Below are positions 27,478-36,120 of a DNA stretch of 64,000 nucleotides, in pieces (within the stretch, counting starts at the first letter, position 1; each line of letters begins with the position of its first letter). The stretch is from the NCBI RefSeq assembly GCF_001423405.1, contig NZ_LMNS01000037.1:124001-188000 (forward strand). The letters run 5' to 3'. Under the pieces are notes generated by a model. That model did no database searches, was not told where the DNA came from, and saw nothing but the letters and a program-made list of their open reading frames with translations. Made by a program: the position numbers and the translations under genes. This stretch comes from Methylobacterium sp. Leaf123. GTDB taxonomy: Bacteria > Pseudomonadota > Alphaproteobacteria > Rhizobiales > Beijerinckiaceae.

Positions 27478-27614
27478 GAGGCCCCCGGGCCCGGGAGCGC
27501 GAAGTAGCTGCGCCGCGCGTCCGCGCACTGGCCCATGCTCGTGGTCAGGGTGCCCGCGGCCGAGAGCAGCTCGACGCCGGTCCGCGGCAGGTCGAGCAGG
27601 AAGATACTCGCCAT
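27474..27614 (-). CDS. possible small hydrophobic protein, or shifted C-terminus of the upstream gene
   Basis: A 46-codon frame, MASIFLLDLPRTGVELL…ALPGPGAS, begins inside the 3' end of the 642-codon secreted-protein gene. It ends at a TGA that overlaps the GTG of the next gene. Reading the same frame upstream gives a hydrophobic stretch, PLAGLGLAGMASIFLLDL. The formal C-terminus of the upstream gene (RVSSCSTCRGPASSCSRPRAP) looks like noise. Either this is a small independent membrane protein or a one-base shift has split the upstream gene's true C-terminus. Confidence 0.4.
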   Translation of the reverse strand: MASIFLLDLPRTGVELLSAAGTLTTSMGQCADARRSYFALPGPGAS

Positions 27615-29473
27615 TCCGGCCAAGCCCAGGCCAGCCAGAGGGCCTGCGCGGCCTCCGGCCCTTGCGTCAGGCAGGCCAACGTCGCGAAGGGCCCGTCGAG
27701 ACCCGGCAGGACCTGAAGGCCGGTGACGCGCCGGACCTGCCCGCCGGCCGGATGGGTATCGGCGACGAGATGTCCGACGAGGGCCGGGTTATCCCGGCCG
27801 AACGGCGTGACGCGGAGGGTCTCGGTCGTCCAGAAGAACCAGGAGGTCGTACGCCGGAAGCTGATCTGCAGACCGTTGCCGGCGGCCGCGATCACCACCG
27901 CGCGTGGATCGGCGTAGGTCAGGCGGCCATCGGGCGCGCTCAGGACGAGACGCACCTCGCCCAGGACCGGCTCGATCTCTGCCGCGGCGACGGCAGCCTC
28001 GGCGCGCCGCACGGCGACCCGGTTCTCCTGCTCGCGGCAGGCGTCGCTGATCGCCTTGCGCAGGTCCGCGCCGCCCGGGGGCAGCGTGCGCGTCGTCCCA
28101 CCGACATACGGGCTGCATATACGGCGGGCCGGCTGCAATTCCGCATCGCCCAACCCGGCCCGCTCGAAGAGGTCGCGGATCTCGGTCAGGGCGGCCTCGC
28201 GCGCGGCCTCGCGCAGGGGCTGGACGAGCGCCTCGGTCCGCGCCTGCATCAGGGCATCGACCTCGCCGCGCTCGGGATCACGCGGGTCGTGTGCGGCCTG
28301 GAGTTCGTCGGCCGACACCGCGAACCAGCCGTTGCGCTCCAGCCCGTCCAGCGTCTTCGGGGCGGCGGCGAAGCGGGCGGCCAGGGCCTGCGCCCGGATG
28401 TCGACTGCCCGCTCGTTCAGCCCCTGCGCCTGCTCCCGACAGGTCTGATGGAGCGGCCCCGTCAGGGTGAGATCGAAACCGTCGAAGGCGGTGAACCACC
28501 GGCCGAGTACTCCGGAGCAGCGCGTGCCAACGGCGAGGATCGGCCCCTGCTTCGGATCGAGCGCGGTGATGCTGGCGCGGACGGCCGCATCGATCCCGGG
28601 CTGCTGACGCATCAGCCACGCCTTCGCCTCGCGGCGGCACGCGCTGCCCACGGCCTGCCCGAAGCGCAGGGCCGCCTCGGTTCCGGCCCCGGCGCTGCGC
28701 AGGGGATCGCTCAGCATCATGTCGCGAACTGGATCGCGCTGCGGGAACCAAGGTCCGAGCAGGTCGCGGCATTGCGCGACATCGGTCTGCAGGGGATCGT
28801 CGCCGATCGTCCTGGTCCGGAAGCCCTCTGTAAGATCTGCGATCACCTGAGGCTGCGCGGCGGTCAGGCGATCCTCCAGCGCCCGTGCGTAGGCACCGGC
28901 TACATCGGCGCGTCCGACGAACCCGGGGCTGCCGACGAGATGGCCAGGATAGCCCACATCGAGGCGGCGCAGGGTCGCGAGGCGCACGTCGAGCGCTTCG
29001 GCTCGCTCGCGCACGAGCCGGACGTAGAGGGCGGGCAGTGCGCGCTCGCGGCAATGGGCGTCGAGGTCGATCTGGAGCTGCGTCGCACCCTCACCGCGCT
29101 CGCGAGCCATGATCCAGTCGCATCGGCCAAGGAACGGGCCGGCCTCCTCGAGGGAGCGGATCGCCGCGAAGCGCTCATCCAGCCGCTGCTTGAGGTCCCC
29201 GACGGCGGCGTTGCCATGCCGCCTGAGCTGCTCCTGCATCGGCCGAATATCGATGTCGTACACCATCGGGTGCTGCGCGCGGATGGCGGCACCGATCTGA
29301 TACCATCGGTACCTCTGGGCGTTGTCGAGGGTGACGGGTGCCGCGAGAGCCTCCCGGGTGTAGGCCTCGACCCAGTCGGGGATGGTCGGCGGGCTGGCGG
29401 CGAAGGCTGGAATCCCGCCCAAGGCCAGGATGGCAACGGCGAACATCGGCCGCGACAGGACGTGTCTAGACAT
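27545..29473 (-). CDS. large secreted protein of unknown function
   Basis: A 642-residue protein with a signal peptide (SRPMFAVAILALGGIPAFAA). The mature part is mostly helical, with recurring Cys-containing segments (FLGRCDWIMARERG, LDAHCRERALPAL, VAQCRDLLGPWF, GSACRREAKAWL, GTRCSGVLGRWF, LHQTCREQAQGL). They suggest four or more degenerate repeats, each with one Cys, perhaps paired as disulphides in the periplasm. The end, about residues 520-610, is beta-rich (VRLVLSAPDGRLTYADPRAVV). I recognise no family. The last 20 or so residues look frame-shifted; see the overlapping entry at 27474-27614. Confidence 0.75.
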   Translation of the reverse strand: MSRHVLSRPMFAVAILALGGIPAFAASPPTIPDWVEAYTREALAAPVTLDNAQRYRWYQIGAAIRAQHPMVYDIDIRPMQEQLRRHGNAAVGDLKQRLDERFAAIRSLEEAGPFLGRCDWIMARERGEGATQLQIDLDAHCRERALPALYVRLVRERAEALDVRLATLRRLDVGYPGHLVGSPGFVGRADVAGAYARALEDRLTAAQPQVIADLTEGFRTRTIGDDPLQTDVAQCRDLLGPWFPQRDPVRDMMLSDPLRSAGAGTEAALRFGQAVGSACRREAKAWLMRQQPGIDAAVRASITALDPKQGPILAVGTRCSGVLGRWFTAFDGFDLTLTGPLHQTCREQAQGLNERAVDIRAQALAARFAAAPKTLDGLERNGWFAVSADELQAAHDPRDPERGEVDALMQARTEALVQPLREAAREAALTEIRDLFERAGLGDAELQPARRICSPYVGGTTRTLPPGGADLRKAISDACREQENRVAVRRAEAAVAAAEIEPVLGEVRLVLSAPDGRLTYADPRAVVIAAAGNGLQISFRRTTSWFFWTTETLRVTPFGRDNPALVGHLVADTHPAGGQVRRVTGLQVLPGLDGPFATLACLTQGPEAAQALWLAWAWPEWRVSSCSTCRGPASSCSRPRAP

Positions 29474-29584
29474 CCAGGAATCTCGTTCGGAAGAGAGGCG
29501 GTAGGCATGGGTGCAGCCTCGACCGGCCCGGCCGACGCTCGGCGAGCCGGGCGCTGGGACGGTCGAGGATACGAGGCTGAGGCC

Positions 29585-30424
29585 TCAGAGGCCGGTAAAG
29601 CGATAGTTCAGGCCGGCCCGGACCAGACCGAAGCGGTTGGTCTCACGTACGGTGTAGATATCGGTCGGGCCGGTTCCGCCGGTGCCAGTGTAGCGGGCGG
29701 TCACACTCGAACTGCCGAGATCGGCGTAGAGGCCTTCGAGCTTGGCGCTGAGACGATCGGTGAAGGCGTATTCGACGCCGCCGCCAGCGACGTAGCCGAC
29801 CTGCACCGACGAGCGAGAACCGGAATACGGGATGACGTTGACGCCACCGGGGAAAAACGGGCCGGTGCCGATGACCGTGTAACTGGTGCGGACGTCGACA
29901 TCGCCGTAGGCAAGACCGCCGGTCGCATAGACCATCAGGCGCTCGCTCGGCAGAAAGCCGACGCGGCCACGAACGGTGCCGAGATAGTCGAGACGCGAGC
30001 GGGAGGTCAGATTGTCGTTGTCCGTGACGCCCGCGGGCAGGTTCGGGAACGTGCCCGTCCCTGAACGGCGGCGGTCGAGGCCGGCATACTGGAAGTCGGT
30101 CTCGAGACCGAGGACGATCCGTCCGACCTGGTGGTTGTAGCCGAACTGGCCGCCGCCGACGAAGCCCGTCTGTTCCCGCGAACGCTGGAAACCGGCGAGC
30201 GTGCCGGGATTAAGGCCGACGAAGCCGGGTCCTTCGCTGTAGCGCGGCCGGCCTGAATCGGAGAAGGCGGCCCCGGCGTTCACGCCGGCATATAATCCGG
30301 TCCAGGTGAAAACGGGGAGGACGGCCTGGGCAGGCGCGTAGTGGGTTGCCGGCAGATCTGCCGCCTGAGCAGTTCCCGCCATCAGGAGGGTCAGCAGCAG
30401 GGCAGCGAGCTTAGTCTTGGCCAT
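29585..30424 (-). CDS. Omp25/31-type outer-membrane beta-barrel protein
   Basis: A 279-residue outer-membrane porin-like protein. The signal peptide is MAKTKLAALLLTLLMAGTAQAA. The mature protein begins ADLPATHY and quickly reaches FTWTGLYAGVNAGAAF, the family's first strand. It has alternating strands such as GFVGGGQFGYNHQVGRIVLGLETDFQ and the typical last strand NRFGLVRAGLNYRF close to the C-terminus. Alphaproteobacteria carry many such paralogues; a specific role cannot be assigned. GGAG stands about 13 nt before the ATG at 30424. A 650-bp non-coding region upstream separates it from the recombinase cassette. Confidence 0.92.
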   Translation of the reverse strand: MAKTKLAALLLTLLMAGTAQAADLPATHYAPAQAVLPVFTWTGLYAGVNAGAAFSDSGRPRYSEGPGFVGLNPGTLAGFQRSREQTGFVGGGQFGYNHQVGRIVLGLETDFQYAGLDRRRSGTGTFPNLPAGVTDNDNLTSRSRLDYLGTVRGRVGFLPSERLMVYATGGLAYGDVDVRTSYTVIGTGPFFPGGVNVIPYSGSRSSVQVGYVAGGGVEYAFTDRLSAKLEGLYADLGSSSVTARYTGTGGTGPTDIYTVRETNRFGLVRAGLNYRFTGL

Positions 30425-30872
30425 GATCGTGAACTCCACACGCAACATCATTCACCTGCAAGCCGATGCAGGGGTTGAAACAAGATTTTTCACGGTTGAT
30501 CGGATAGTTTAAGAACTGCCTTGTATGTTCTTCCAGCCGCTACGTGGGGTTCATGAAGGTGGCGCAATCTTGCGCTCTGCACCTGAACTTGACGTCATCT
30601 TGCCGTTCTAAGTTGGGGTTGAGCGCCTTTCTGAAATCTTTCCATGAAAAATAGGATTGCCTCTACGGAAGGACGATCCGTTCTTTGGAAGGTACTTTGC
30701 GTCCGCGACTGGGAGGCGTACGCTTCGGCCCAGGACACACAGACCGCGCAGCCATCTGACAATCGGTGCGACACGACAAAGGCCGCATCTCGAAAGTCGT
30801 GAATCGCAAAAGCGCCGCGGATGAGGTTTATCGATCCTGGCGATTCAGTCATAGTCGTGCAGCGATTCGCGG

Positions 30873-30893
30873 AACAGAATTGCCAATTCTGTT
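30873..30893 (+). repeat. outer near-palindromic site, copy 1 (perfect palindrome)
   Basis: The core ACAGAATTGCCAATTCTGT, extended by one matching base each side, is a perfect 21-bp palindrome around a central C. The same motif with a reversed centre (GGC for GCC) lies 132 bp downstream. A matching pair sits before the second recombinase gene at 53.75-53.91 kb. The arms, about 9-10 bp, are the size expected for two recombinase protomers. Confidence 0.8.
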
Positions 30894-31004
30894 TACGTCC
30901 TTGCAACTTCTTGCGATTTACACTTGATCGTCTTCCGGGCCGGAGCTACCAGCTTGCCCATTCTCTCCATGCCCATGGCGAACAATGTCAGGGCCGCGGC
31001 GTGG

Positions 31005-31025
31005 AACAGAATTGGCAAATGCGTT
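31005..31025 (-). repeat. inner near-palindromic site, copy 1
   Basis: AACAGAATTGGCAAATGCGT plus one T matches the outer site when read in reverse complement (about 18 of 21 positions). The site is 53 bp before the recombinase ATG. Flanking GGAAC…GTTCC extends its symmetry. Confidence 0.75.
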
Positions 31026-31078
31026 CCAACGCGCCACGCGCAGCCTTGCTGCCGTGGTCGGCTCCAGGACACCCCACG

Positions 31079-31669
31079 ATGGCCCGAACAGTGCCGGCCT
31101 CATCCCTGTCGCTCTACACCGGCAGCGGACGGCGCAAGTACCTGACGGCGCACGAGCGCGAACGTTTCGTCGCTGCGGTCGCCTCTCACCCACCCGAAGT
31201 CGCCACCTTCTGCCTGATGCTCGCTTGGACCGGGTGTCGAATCACCGAGGCGCTCAATCTCACCCATGCCGATCTCGATATCGAAGGCGGCATGGTGTCC
31301 GTCCGCAGCTTGAAGAAGCGACGGGCTGGCGTCGTCCGCGAAGTGCCGGTCCCGCTTGCCTTCCTCGCGTGCGTTCGGCAGGTCCATGGCCAGGGTCGAT
31401 CCGGCGACCGGCTCTGGCCGATCGGACGCACTACGGCGTGGCGTCACGTGAAAGTGGTCATGGCGCTCGCGGGGGTGGGCGAAACCGCGGCCTCGCCCAA
31501 GGGACTGCGCCATGGATTCGGCGTGCATGCCCTTCGTTCCGGCATCCCCCTCAACCTCCTGCAGCGCTGGCTCGGCCACGCCGACATCGCGACGACGGCG
31601 ATCTATGCCGACGTGATGGGGGCGGAGGAGCGAGAGATCGCCACGAGAATGTGGTCAACCCGGACATAG
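31079..31669 (+). CDS. short tyrosine recombinase, FimB/FimE-sized
   Basis: A 196-residue tyrosine recombinase made only of the catalytic domain, as in FimB/FimE (about 200 residues), without the N-terminal core-binding domain of phage integrases or XerCD. Catalytic residues are visible: Arg I in WTGCRITEALNL, the beta-hairpin Lys in SLKKRRAG, K/H-x-x-R in SPKGLRHGFGVHA (Lys stands where the family usually has His), His/Trp in RWLGHADIATT, and the nucleophile Tyr in AIYADVMG. Its close paralogue is at 53121-53720. The ATG at 31079 gives MARTVP. It heads a cassette with an AraC regulator and a flagellin, and lies just downstream of paired inverted sites. A DNA-inversion switch is therefore the leading hypothesis. 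Confidence 0.9.
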   Translation: MARTVPASSLSLYTGSGRRKYLTAHERERFVAAVASHPPEVATFCLMLAWTGCRITEALNLTHADLDIEGGMVSVRSLKKRRAGVVREVPVPLAFLACVRQVHGQGRSGDRLWPIGRTTAWRHVKVVMALAGVGETAASPKGLRHGFGVHALRSGIPLNLLQRWLGHADIATTAIYADVMGAEEREIATRMWSTRT

Positions 31670-31907
31670 GCGCGTCCGATCGAACGCGACGGCGGACAGC
31701 CGCCCGCCCCTCATCGACCGAGCATTCGGGCATCGCAGCGTGCGGCAGGGCGGCCATGACGGACGCTGCGTTCCGATGTGAGGACGGACCGTCCCTCGTC
31801 GCCTGTCCGAAAGCAGATCGAAACCCAAACGCAATCATTGCGTGTGAGGCCGGCACGGACCTTCACGGCACCGTGTGTATCCCCGTCGCGTCCGGCTTTC
31901 GGCTCCC

Positions 31908-32891
31908 ATGATCATCGATCATCGCTTCGACCATATCCTCGATGCCGAGAAACGCCGCCGGGCTTGGATCGACACGCTGTCGTCGTTCTTCGTCACGCAC
32001 ATCGATTCCGACAGCGTCGTGCCGACGACCGCGTTCCACCGCTACCATCACATGAACCAGTTGGTGTTCGGCGAGATCGACGCGTCACCCCAGACGATCG
32101 AGCGGACGCCGGCGTTGGTGGCGGCCCAGAACCTCGATCATATTGTGCTGCGGCTCTACACCTCCGGCCGGACCAACATCTCCATCGCCGGACAGGCGCG
32201 GGAGATCACGCAGGAATCCTTCGTCACCTTCGATCTCTCGCAGCCGATCCTGTCCGAGACCAAGGGTATGACCGGGCTCAACCTCGCGATCCCACGCCGG
32301 ACCCTCGAGGGCCGCGTTGGCGACGTCTCGGCCTGGCACGGTCAGATCGTTCCGTCCGCCTCTAACCCCGTGACCAAGCTGCTCGCAGACCACTTCCGCA
32401 ATGTCAGCGCCTGCTTGAAGACGGCGACGCCCGCGCAGATGAGCCACGTCATTCCGGCGACGACGGCCCTGTGCAACGCGATGTTCCTGTCGGAGGCCGA
32501 CAGCGCCTACAATAAGGCCGCGGTCACCAGCATCGCCATCCGCCAGTTCATCGACGAGAACCTCGCGACCATCAACGCCGAGATGCTGATGACCCGGTTC
32601 GCGCTTTCGCGGACCCCGCTCTACAAACTGTTCGAGGCCGACGGCGGCGTCTACGCCTACATCCGCGACCGACGGTTGTCCCGGGCCATGCAGATCCTGG
32701 CTCAGCCCGAGGAGCGCAAGTCGCAGATCGCGACGATCGGCTACACCCTGGGCTTCGAGAACGACCGGGTGTTCAGCCGCGCCTTCCGGCGGAAGTACGG
32801 GCTGAACCCGAGCGAGGTCGACAGCGAGAGCCAGAGCCGGTTCCACATGGAACGGGAGTCGCTCCTGCTCTCGTGGATGAAGGACCTTTGA
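31908..32891 (+). CDS. AraC-family transcription regulator (cassette copy 1)
   Basis: A 327-residue regulator. The C-terminal 100 residues form the AraC double helix-turn-helix: AEMLMTRFALSRTPLYKLFE is the first, then RDRRLSRAMQIL and IATIGYTLGFENDRVFSRAFRRKYGLNPSEV are the second and family signature. The N-terminal 200 residues form the AraC_binding_2-like sensor half (TAFHRYHHMNQLVFGEIDASPQTIERTP). It lies between the recombinase and the flagellin and has a paralogue in the mirror cassette at 52097-53062, with the same order. It most likely controls the adjacent flagellin. The ATG at 31908 begins MIIDHRF, matching MIVEHRF of the paralogue. Confidence 0.92.
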   Translation: MIIDHRFDHILDAEKRRRAWIDTLSSFFVTHIDSDSVVPTTAFHRYHHMNQLVFGEIDASPQTIERTPALVAAQNLDHIVLRLYTSGRTNISIAGQAREITQESFVTFDLSQPILSETKGMTGLNLAIPRRTLEGRVGDVSAWHGQIVPSASNPVTKLLADHFRNVSACLKTATPAQMSHVIPATTALCNAMFLSEADSAYNKAAVTSIAIRQFIDENLATINAEMLMTRFALSRTPLYKLFEADGGVYAYIRDRRLSRAMQILAQPEERKSQIATIGYTLGFENDRVFSRAFRRKYGLNPSEVDSESQSRFHMERESLLLSWMKDL

Positions 32892-33679
32892 GGCCGGCTC
32901 CAGGCAGTTCGGATCGTCCGTTCGCGAGCTGCCATAATCCAATCCGGAGCAGGGATTCCGGAGTAGGCTGGTAGTAACCCGGTCAAGCGAACGGCTGGGA
33001 TGGTCCATAATTTACGAGACAGCGCAGTCTCTCGAGACGATCACAGTGAAGCGGCCAAGTTTCTTGGTGCCTTGGTCAACTACGTTATCTGTCGTCTCTA
33101 GATTGCAAATAAAACAATAGGCTGCAGAGGACGAAGATGGGATGCCCGGTTCTCGGCGCGGAACCAACTTCAGATCACCACTCGAAGCTGGTCTCAACGG
33201 GAGACGAATTCTCGGTCGAGAATCCCCATGATGAGATCGTCCTGCCACGCGCCTCCTACGAAGGCCGCCTCGCGCTCCCGACCTTCCTCAATGAACCCGC
33301 ACTTGCGGTAGCAGGCGACTGCATGCGCGTTGCTCGCCAGCCCCCCCCCCGCAGACAGCTCCTCACGCGGCCGAGCTGATGGGGCTTTTACCCTCGTACC
33401 CCCGATCCAACCCACCCTCCTGCCCTGCGTTCGCGTGTGCATCATGACGCCGCAGCGGAGCCATGTCCGATAACGCGCCTTGCTCCACGGAGCTTCCAAC
33501 AACACCGGAAGGCTCAGCCGCGCCACCATATAGTAAAAGTACGCATCGTCCGTATTTTAGGACGCATTGTCCGCTATAGGCCGCGCCGCAGTCTGAATAT
33601 TTACGAAGATGGCAAGCTCATCCGACCAATATCTGTGCGGCGTCGACTGCGACGCATATTGGAAAATCGGATCCTGGAC
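32892..33679. other. flagellin upstream region with gene remnant
   Basis: Nearly 790 bp between the AraC gene and the flagellin gene. The corresponding gap in the mirror cassette is only 167 bp, so this copy has gained material. It contains a GNAT fragment (separate entry), a nine-C run near 33341, and AT-rich DNA at 33040-33120. I see no certain promoter. Confidence 0.55.
33194..33345 (-). pseudogene. GNAT acetyltransferase C-terminal fragment
   Basis: On the minus strand the sequence reads GLASNAHAVACYRKCGFIEEG, then GGAWQDDLIMGILDREF. This is the classic C-terminal end of RimJ/RimL-type GNAT acetyltransferases (N-x-x-A-x-x-x-Y-x-K-x-G-F). The upstream part is missing and the C-run near 33341 marks the break. 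It is a remnant left in the gap before the flagellin gene. Confidence 0.7.
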
Positions 33680-34975
33680 ATGCCTTCATCCGTCACGCTC
33701 TCATCTGCCACGCGCCAGAACCTACTCTCGCTGCAGGACACCGCCGGCTTGGCCGCCACGAACCAGGGCCGGCTCGCCACCGGCAAGAAGGTCAACTCCG
33801 CCCTCGACAACCCGGTGAACTTCTTCACTGCCCAGAACCTCTCGAACCGCTCCGCCGCCCTATCCGGCCTGCTCGACGGCATCTCTAACGGCATTCAGAC
33901 GATCCAGGCCGCCGCCAAGGGTATCGACACCGTCACCTCGCTGGTGAAGCAGCTCCAGTCGGTGGTCAGCCAAGCGCAGTCGAATGCGGCCACCAACCTG
34001 CCGAAGGTCGCCGGCACCGTGGCGCTGGGTACCTCCGGCGAGGCCAGCACCACGGGCAAGAGCCAGCGCGACGTCGCCATGGCAAAAACCGTGCTCGGCA
34101 CCGCCGCGCCCGCGACGAGTTCCGCCAGCGGCAATCTCGGTCTCAGCGCCAGTGCCGCCAATCAGGTGCAGCTTAAGGCCGGCAATGCCGTCTACACCTA
34201 CACGATCACCGCAACCGACACCCTCGGCGACGTCGTCAACGCCATCAACAAGTCGGGCATCGCGAACGCCGCGGTCGATTCGAACGGCCTCCTCAGCGTC
34301 ACCGGCAGCGGCTCGGACGCGCTCAGCGTCAGCCTCGGCGCGACCGCTTCGGGCACCTTCACGGCCTCCACGACCGATACGGCGCTGCTGTTCGGCACGG
34401 CGACGACGGGCGGGGTGACCGGCGGCGGCACCTCGGCACAGCGCTCGGCCCTGGTCGAGCAGTTCAAGAACCTGCGCACCCAGATCAACCAGGCTGCTCA
34501 GGACGCCGGCTTCAACGGCACCAACCTGCTGGCCGGCGACAAGCTGACGGTCGTCTTCAATGAGAAGACCGGCGGCACGCAGTCCAAGCTCGACGTCCAG
34601 GGTGACGCCGTCACCGCCTCCGGCCTCGGCATCGGCAGCCTCGTCGACAGCGCATTGACGCAGTCGGGCGCGGATTTCGGGGTGCAGAACAACGCCGACC
34701 TGGCGAAGGCGTCCAACGCGCTGACCAACGCGCTGACGTCCTTGAACTCGCTGTCCTCAACGCTGGGCTCGAACCTGTCGGTGGTGCAGACGCGCCAGGA
34801 CTTCACGAAAAACCTCGTCAACGTCCTCGACACCGGCGCGGCGAACCTGACCAACGCCGACATGAACGAGGAGGCGGCGAACAGCCAAGCGCTGTCGACG
34901 CGGCAGTCGCTCGGCATCTCGGCGCTCTCGCTCGCCAACCAGGCCAATCAGGGCATCTTGCAGTTGCTCCGGTAG
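33680..34975 (+). CDS. flagellin with DUF1522 domain (cassette copy 1)
   Basis: A 431-residue flagellin. The N-terminal D0/D1 helix reads TRQNLLSLQDTAGLAATNQG…KKVNSALDNPVNFFTAQNL. A central Ala/Ser/Thr/Gly-rich region follows. A DUF1522-like segment covers VYTYTITATDTLGDVVNAINKSG near residues 172-195. The C-terminal helix NLVNVLDTGAANLTNADM…GISALSLANQANQGILQLLR is the export and polymerisation end. No signal peptide, as expected for flagellar type III export. It is nearly identical in layout and exactly equal in length to the flagellin at 50634-51929; differences cluster at single substitutions. The ATG at 33680 has no strong ribosome binding site; GGATCCTGGAC precedes it. Confidence 0.93.
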   Translation: MPSSVTLSSATRQNLLSLQDTAGLAATNQGRLATGKKVNSALDNPVNFFTAQNLSNRSAALSGLLDGISNGIQTIQAAAKGIDTVTSLVKQLQSVVSQAQSNAATNLPKVAGTVALGTSGEASTTGKSQRDVAMAKTVLGTAAPATSSASGNLGLSASAANQVQLKAGNAVYTYTITATDTLGDVVNAINKSGIANAAVDSNGLLSVTGSGSDALSVSLGATASGTFTASTTDTALLFGTATTGGVTGGGTSAQRSALVEQFKNLRTQINQAAQDAGFNGTNLLAGDKLTVVFNEKTGGTQSKLDVQGDAVTASGLGIGSLVDSALTQSGADFGVQNNADLAKASNALTNALTSLNSLSSTLGSNLSVVQTRQDFTKNLVNVLDTGAANLTNADMNEEAANSQALSTRQSLGISALSLANQANQGILQLLR

Positions 34976-34993
34976 GACGGTCGACACCGATAC

Positions 34994-35028
34994 GCGGCAG
35001 CCTTGGGTTTGACCCGCGCGGCTGCCGC
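34994..35028 (+). terminator. hairpin behind flagellin copy 1
   Basis: GCGGCAGCC and GGCTGCCGC form a perfect 9-bp stem around a 17-base loop, 18 bp after the flagellin stop. There is no T-run, so it may act as an mRNA-stabilising or rho-assisted terminator. Confidence 0.6.
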
Positions 35029-35215
35029 TACTGCTGCGAAAATCCCTCAGAGGTCGAGCCGGGCCCTCACGATTGCAGAGCGTGACGCTCACGCCCGCTC
35101 AATCTGTTTCTCTAGCAAGCAATTTCATCAACAATTGGCCGGCCTTGGGTGAAGCCAGCACCGTCACACCAATTCAGGGAGCCGGCCCTTGCCGTCCCGC
35201 ACAGCCTTGAGACCT

Positions 35216-35926
35216 TTACCGTTCTCGACCGCTTGGACTAACGCCGTCATCTCGAGCGCGGAGGTCAGGCCCCACGGCCATGATCAGCGACGATGACGGA
35301 TGATCCCGATCGCGCGGCTCGATCTCAAGCCATAGTACCGCACGCTCTGGATCGAATTCGAACTTCACGATCAGCAGGGTGCGCCGGTGTGGAAGTTGCA
35401 GGACAATCCAACACCAGCCAGGGAATGGCTTCAGACCGACACCGAGCTTCCAAACCGCGCGCTGACTCCGCTGCGAGGCCCAATGGCCGCCCGGCGGCTC
35501 GACTAGCGGCGTCCGCTCGCGGATACGCCCGTCCGCCTCCAGCGCATTGAGCATCTCATCGACCCGCTCGAACCGCGCGCTCCCTTCCGGCCGTAAATCC
35601 GTGTCGGTCAGCGCTTGGTTGATGACGGCGTCGGCAATACCCGTTCCAGCGGCGGCGCTTGCCACTGATACTTCATTCGTCCCCGAGATCGTGCTTGGGA
35701 ACGTCGTTCGGTCCGGCTCCAGGCGAAACGTCAGTTCGCGGACCAGCGGTTCGGGCATCTCTGACCAAACGATGCCCTCCGCATCGAGGGGCGTCGCCTC
35801 ACAGGAGAAATCCGGGCCTACATCGGAGACCAAGTCGAGCAGCGCCCCCTCCCGCGTCATCACGCGTCGCGTTGAGACGTACTGCGGTGCGGCATCCACC
35901 GACCGCTCCGAGATCCGCCGCACCAC
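35216..35926 (-). CDS. hypothetical protein
   Basis: A 236-residue frame with no recognised family. It has protein-like composition in the N-terminal half (REGALLDLVSDVGPDFSCEATPLDAEGIVW, PEPLVRELTFRLEPDRT) and near GWCWIVLQLPHRRTLLIVKFEF. The final 25 residues look less natural. It reads toward the flagellin terminator and is not linked to a neighbour. Confidence 0.45.
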   Translation of the reverse strand: MVRRISERSVDAAPQYVSTRRVMTREGALLDLVSDVGPDFSCEATPLDAEGIVWSEMPEPLVRELTFRLEPDRTTFPSTISGTNEVSVASAAAGTGIADAVINQALTDTDLRPEGSARFERVDEMLNALEADGRIRERTPLVEPPGGHWASQRSQRAVWKLGVGLKPFPGWCWIVLQLPHRRTLLIVKFEFDPERAVLWLEIEPRDRDHPSSSLIMAVGPDLRARDDGVSPSGRER

Positions 35927-36120
35927 CTTGATCGGCGGCTGGTCCCGATACGGCTATGCCACGTGCGCGATCTCAGCTTGAAGGGGCACAACCCCCAGCG
36001 ACTAGCATTGCCGCACTCACACCGAAATAGCATGATTGCAGACTAAGTCACGCCTCCTCTGGCTTCGCACGCTTAAAAATACTGACCGACTGAATATCCA
36101 ATGACTAATCATCAAGCTTA

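Larger units (their letters stand above)
30425..31078. other. upstream region of omp and recombinase genes, containing the switch sites
   Basis: No convincing gene; a 103-codon minus-strand frame (30595-30906) has no domain and no ribosome binding site. The stretch is AT-richer than its surroundings, especially 30470-30680. It holds the paired recombination-site candidates at 30873-30893 and 31005-31025. Confidence 0.6.

Noticed and set aside
27428-30064. 878-codon plus-strand open frame
   Set aside because: Antisense to three genes with signal peptides or membrane segments; composition is the His/Arg/Gly/Ala-rich pattern of antisense frames in GC-rich DNA.
30595-30906. 103-codon minus-strand gene in the switch upstream region
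   Set aside because: Crosses the perfect palindrome, has no domain and no start signals.
30873-31669. Hin/Gin-type serine invertase switch
   Set aside because: The recombinase has the tyrosine-family Arg, Lys, Arg, His and Tyr residues and no serine-recombinase N-terminus.
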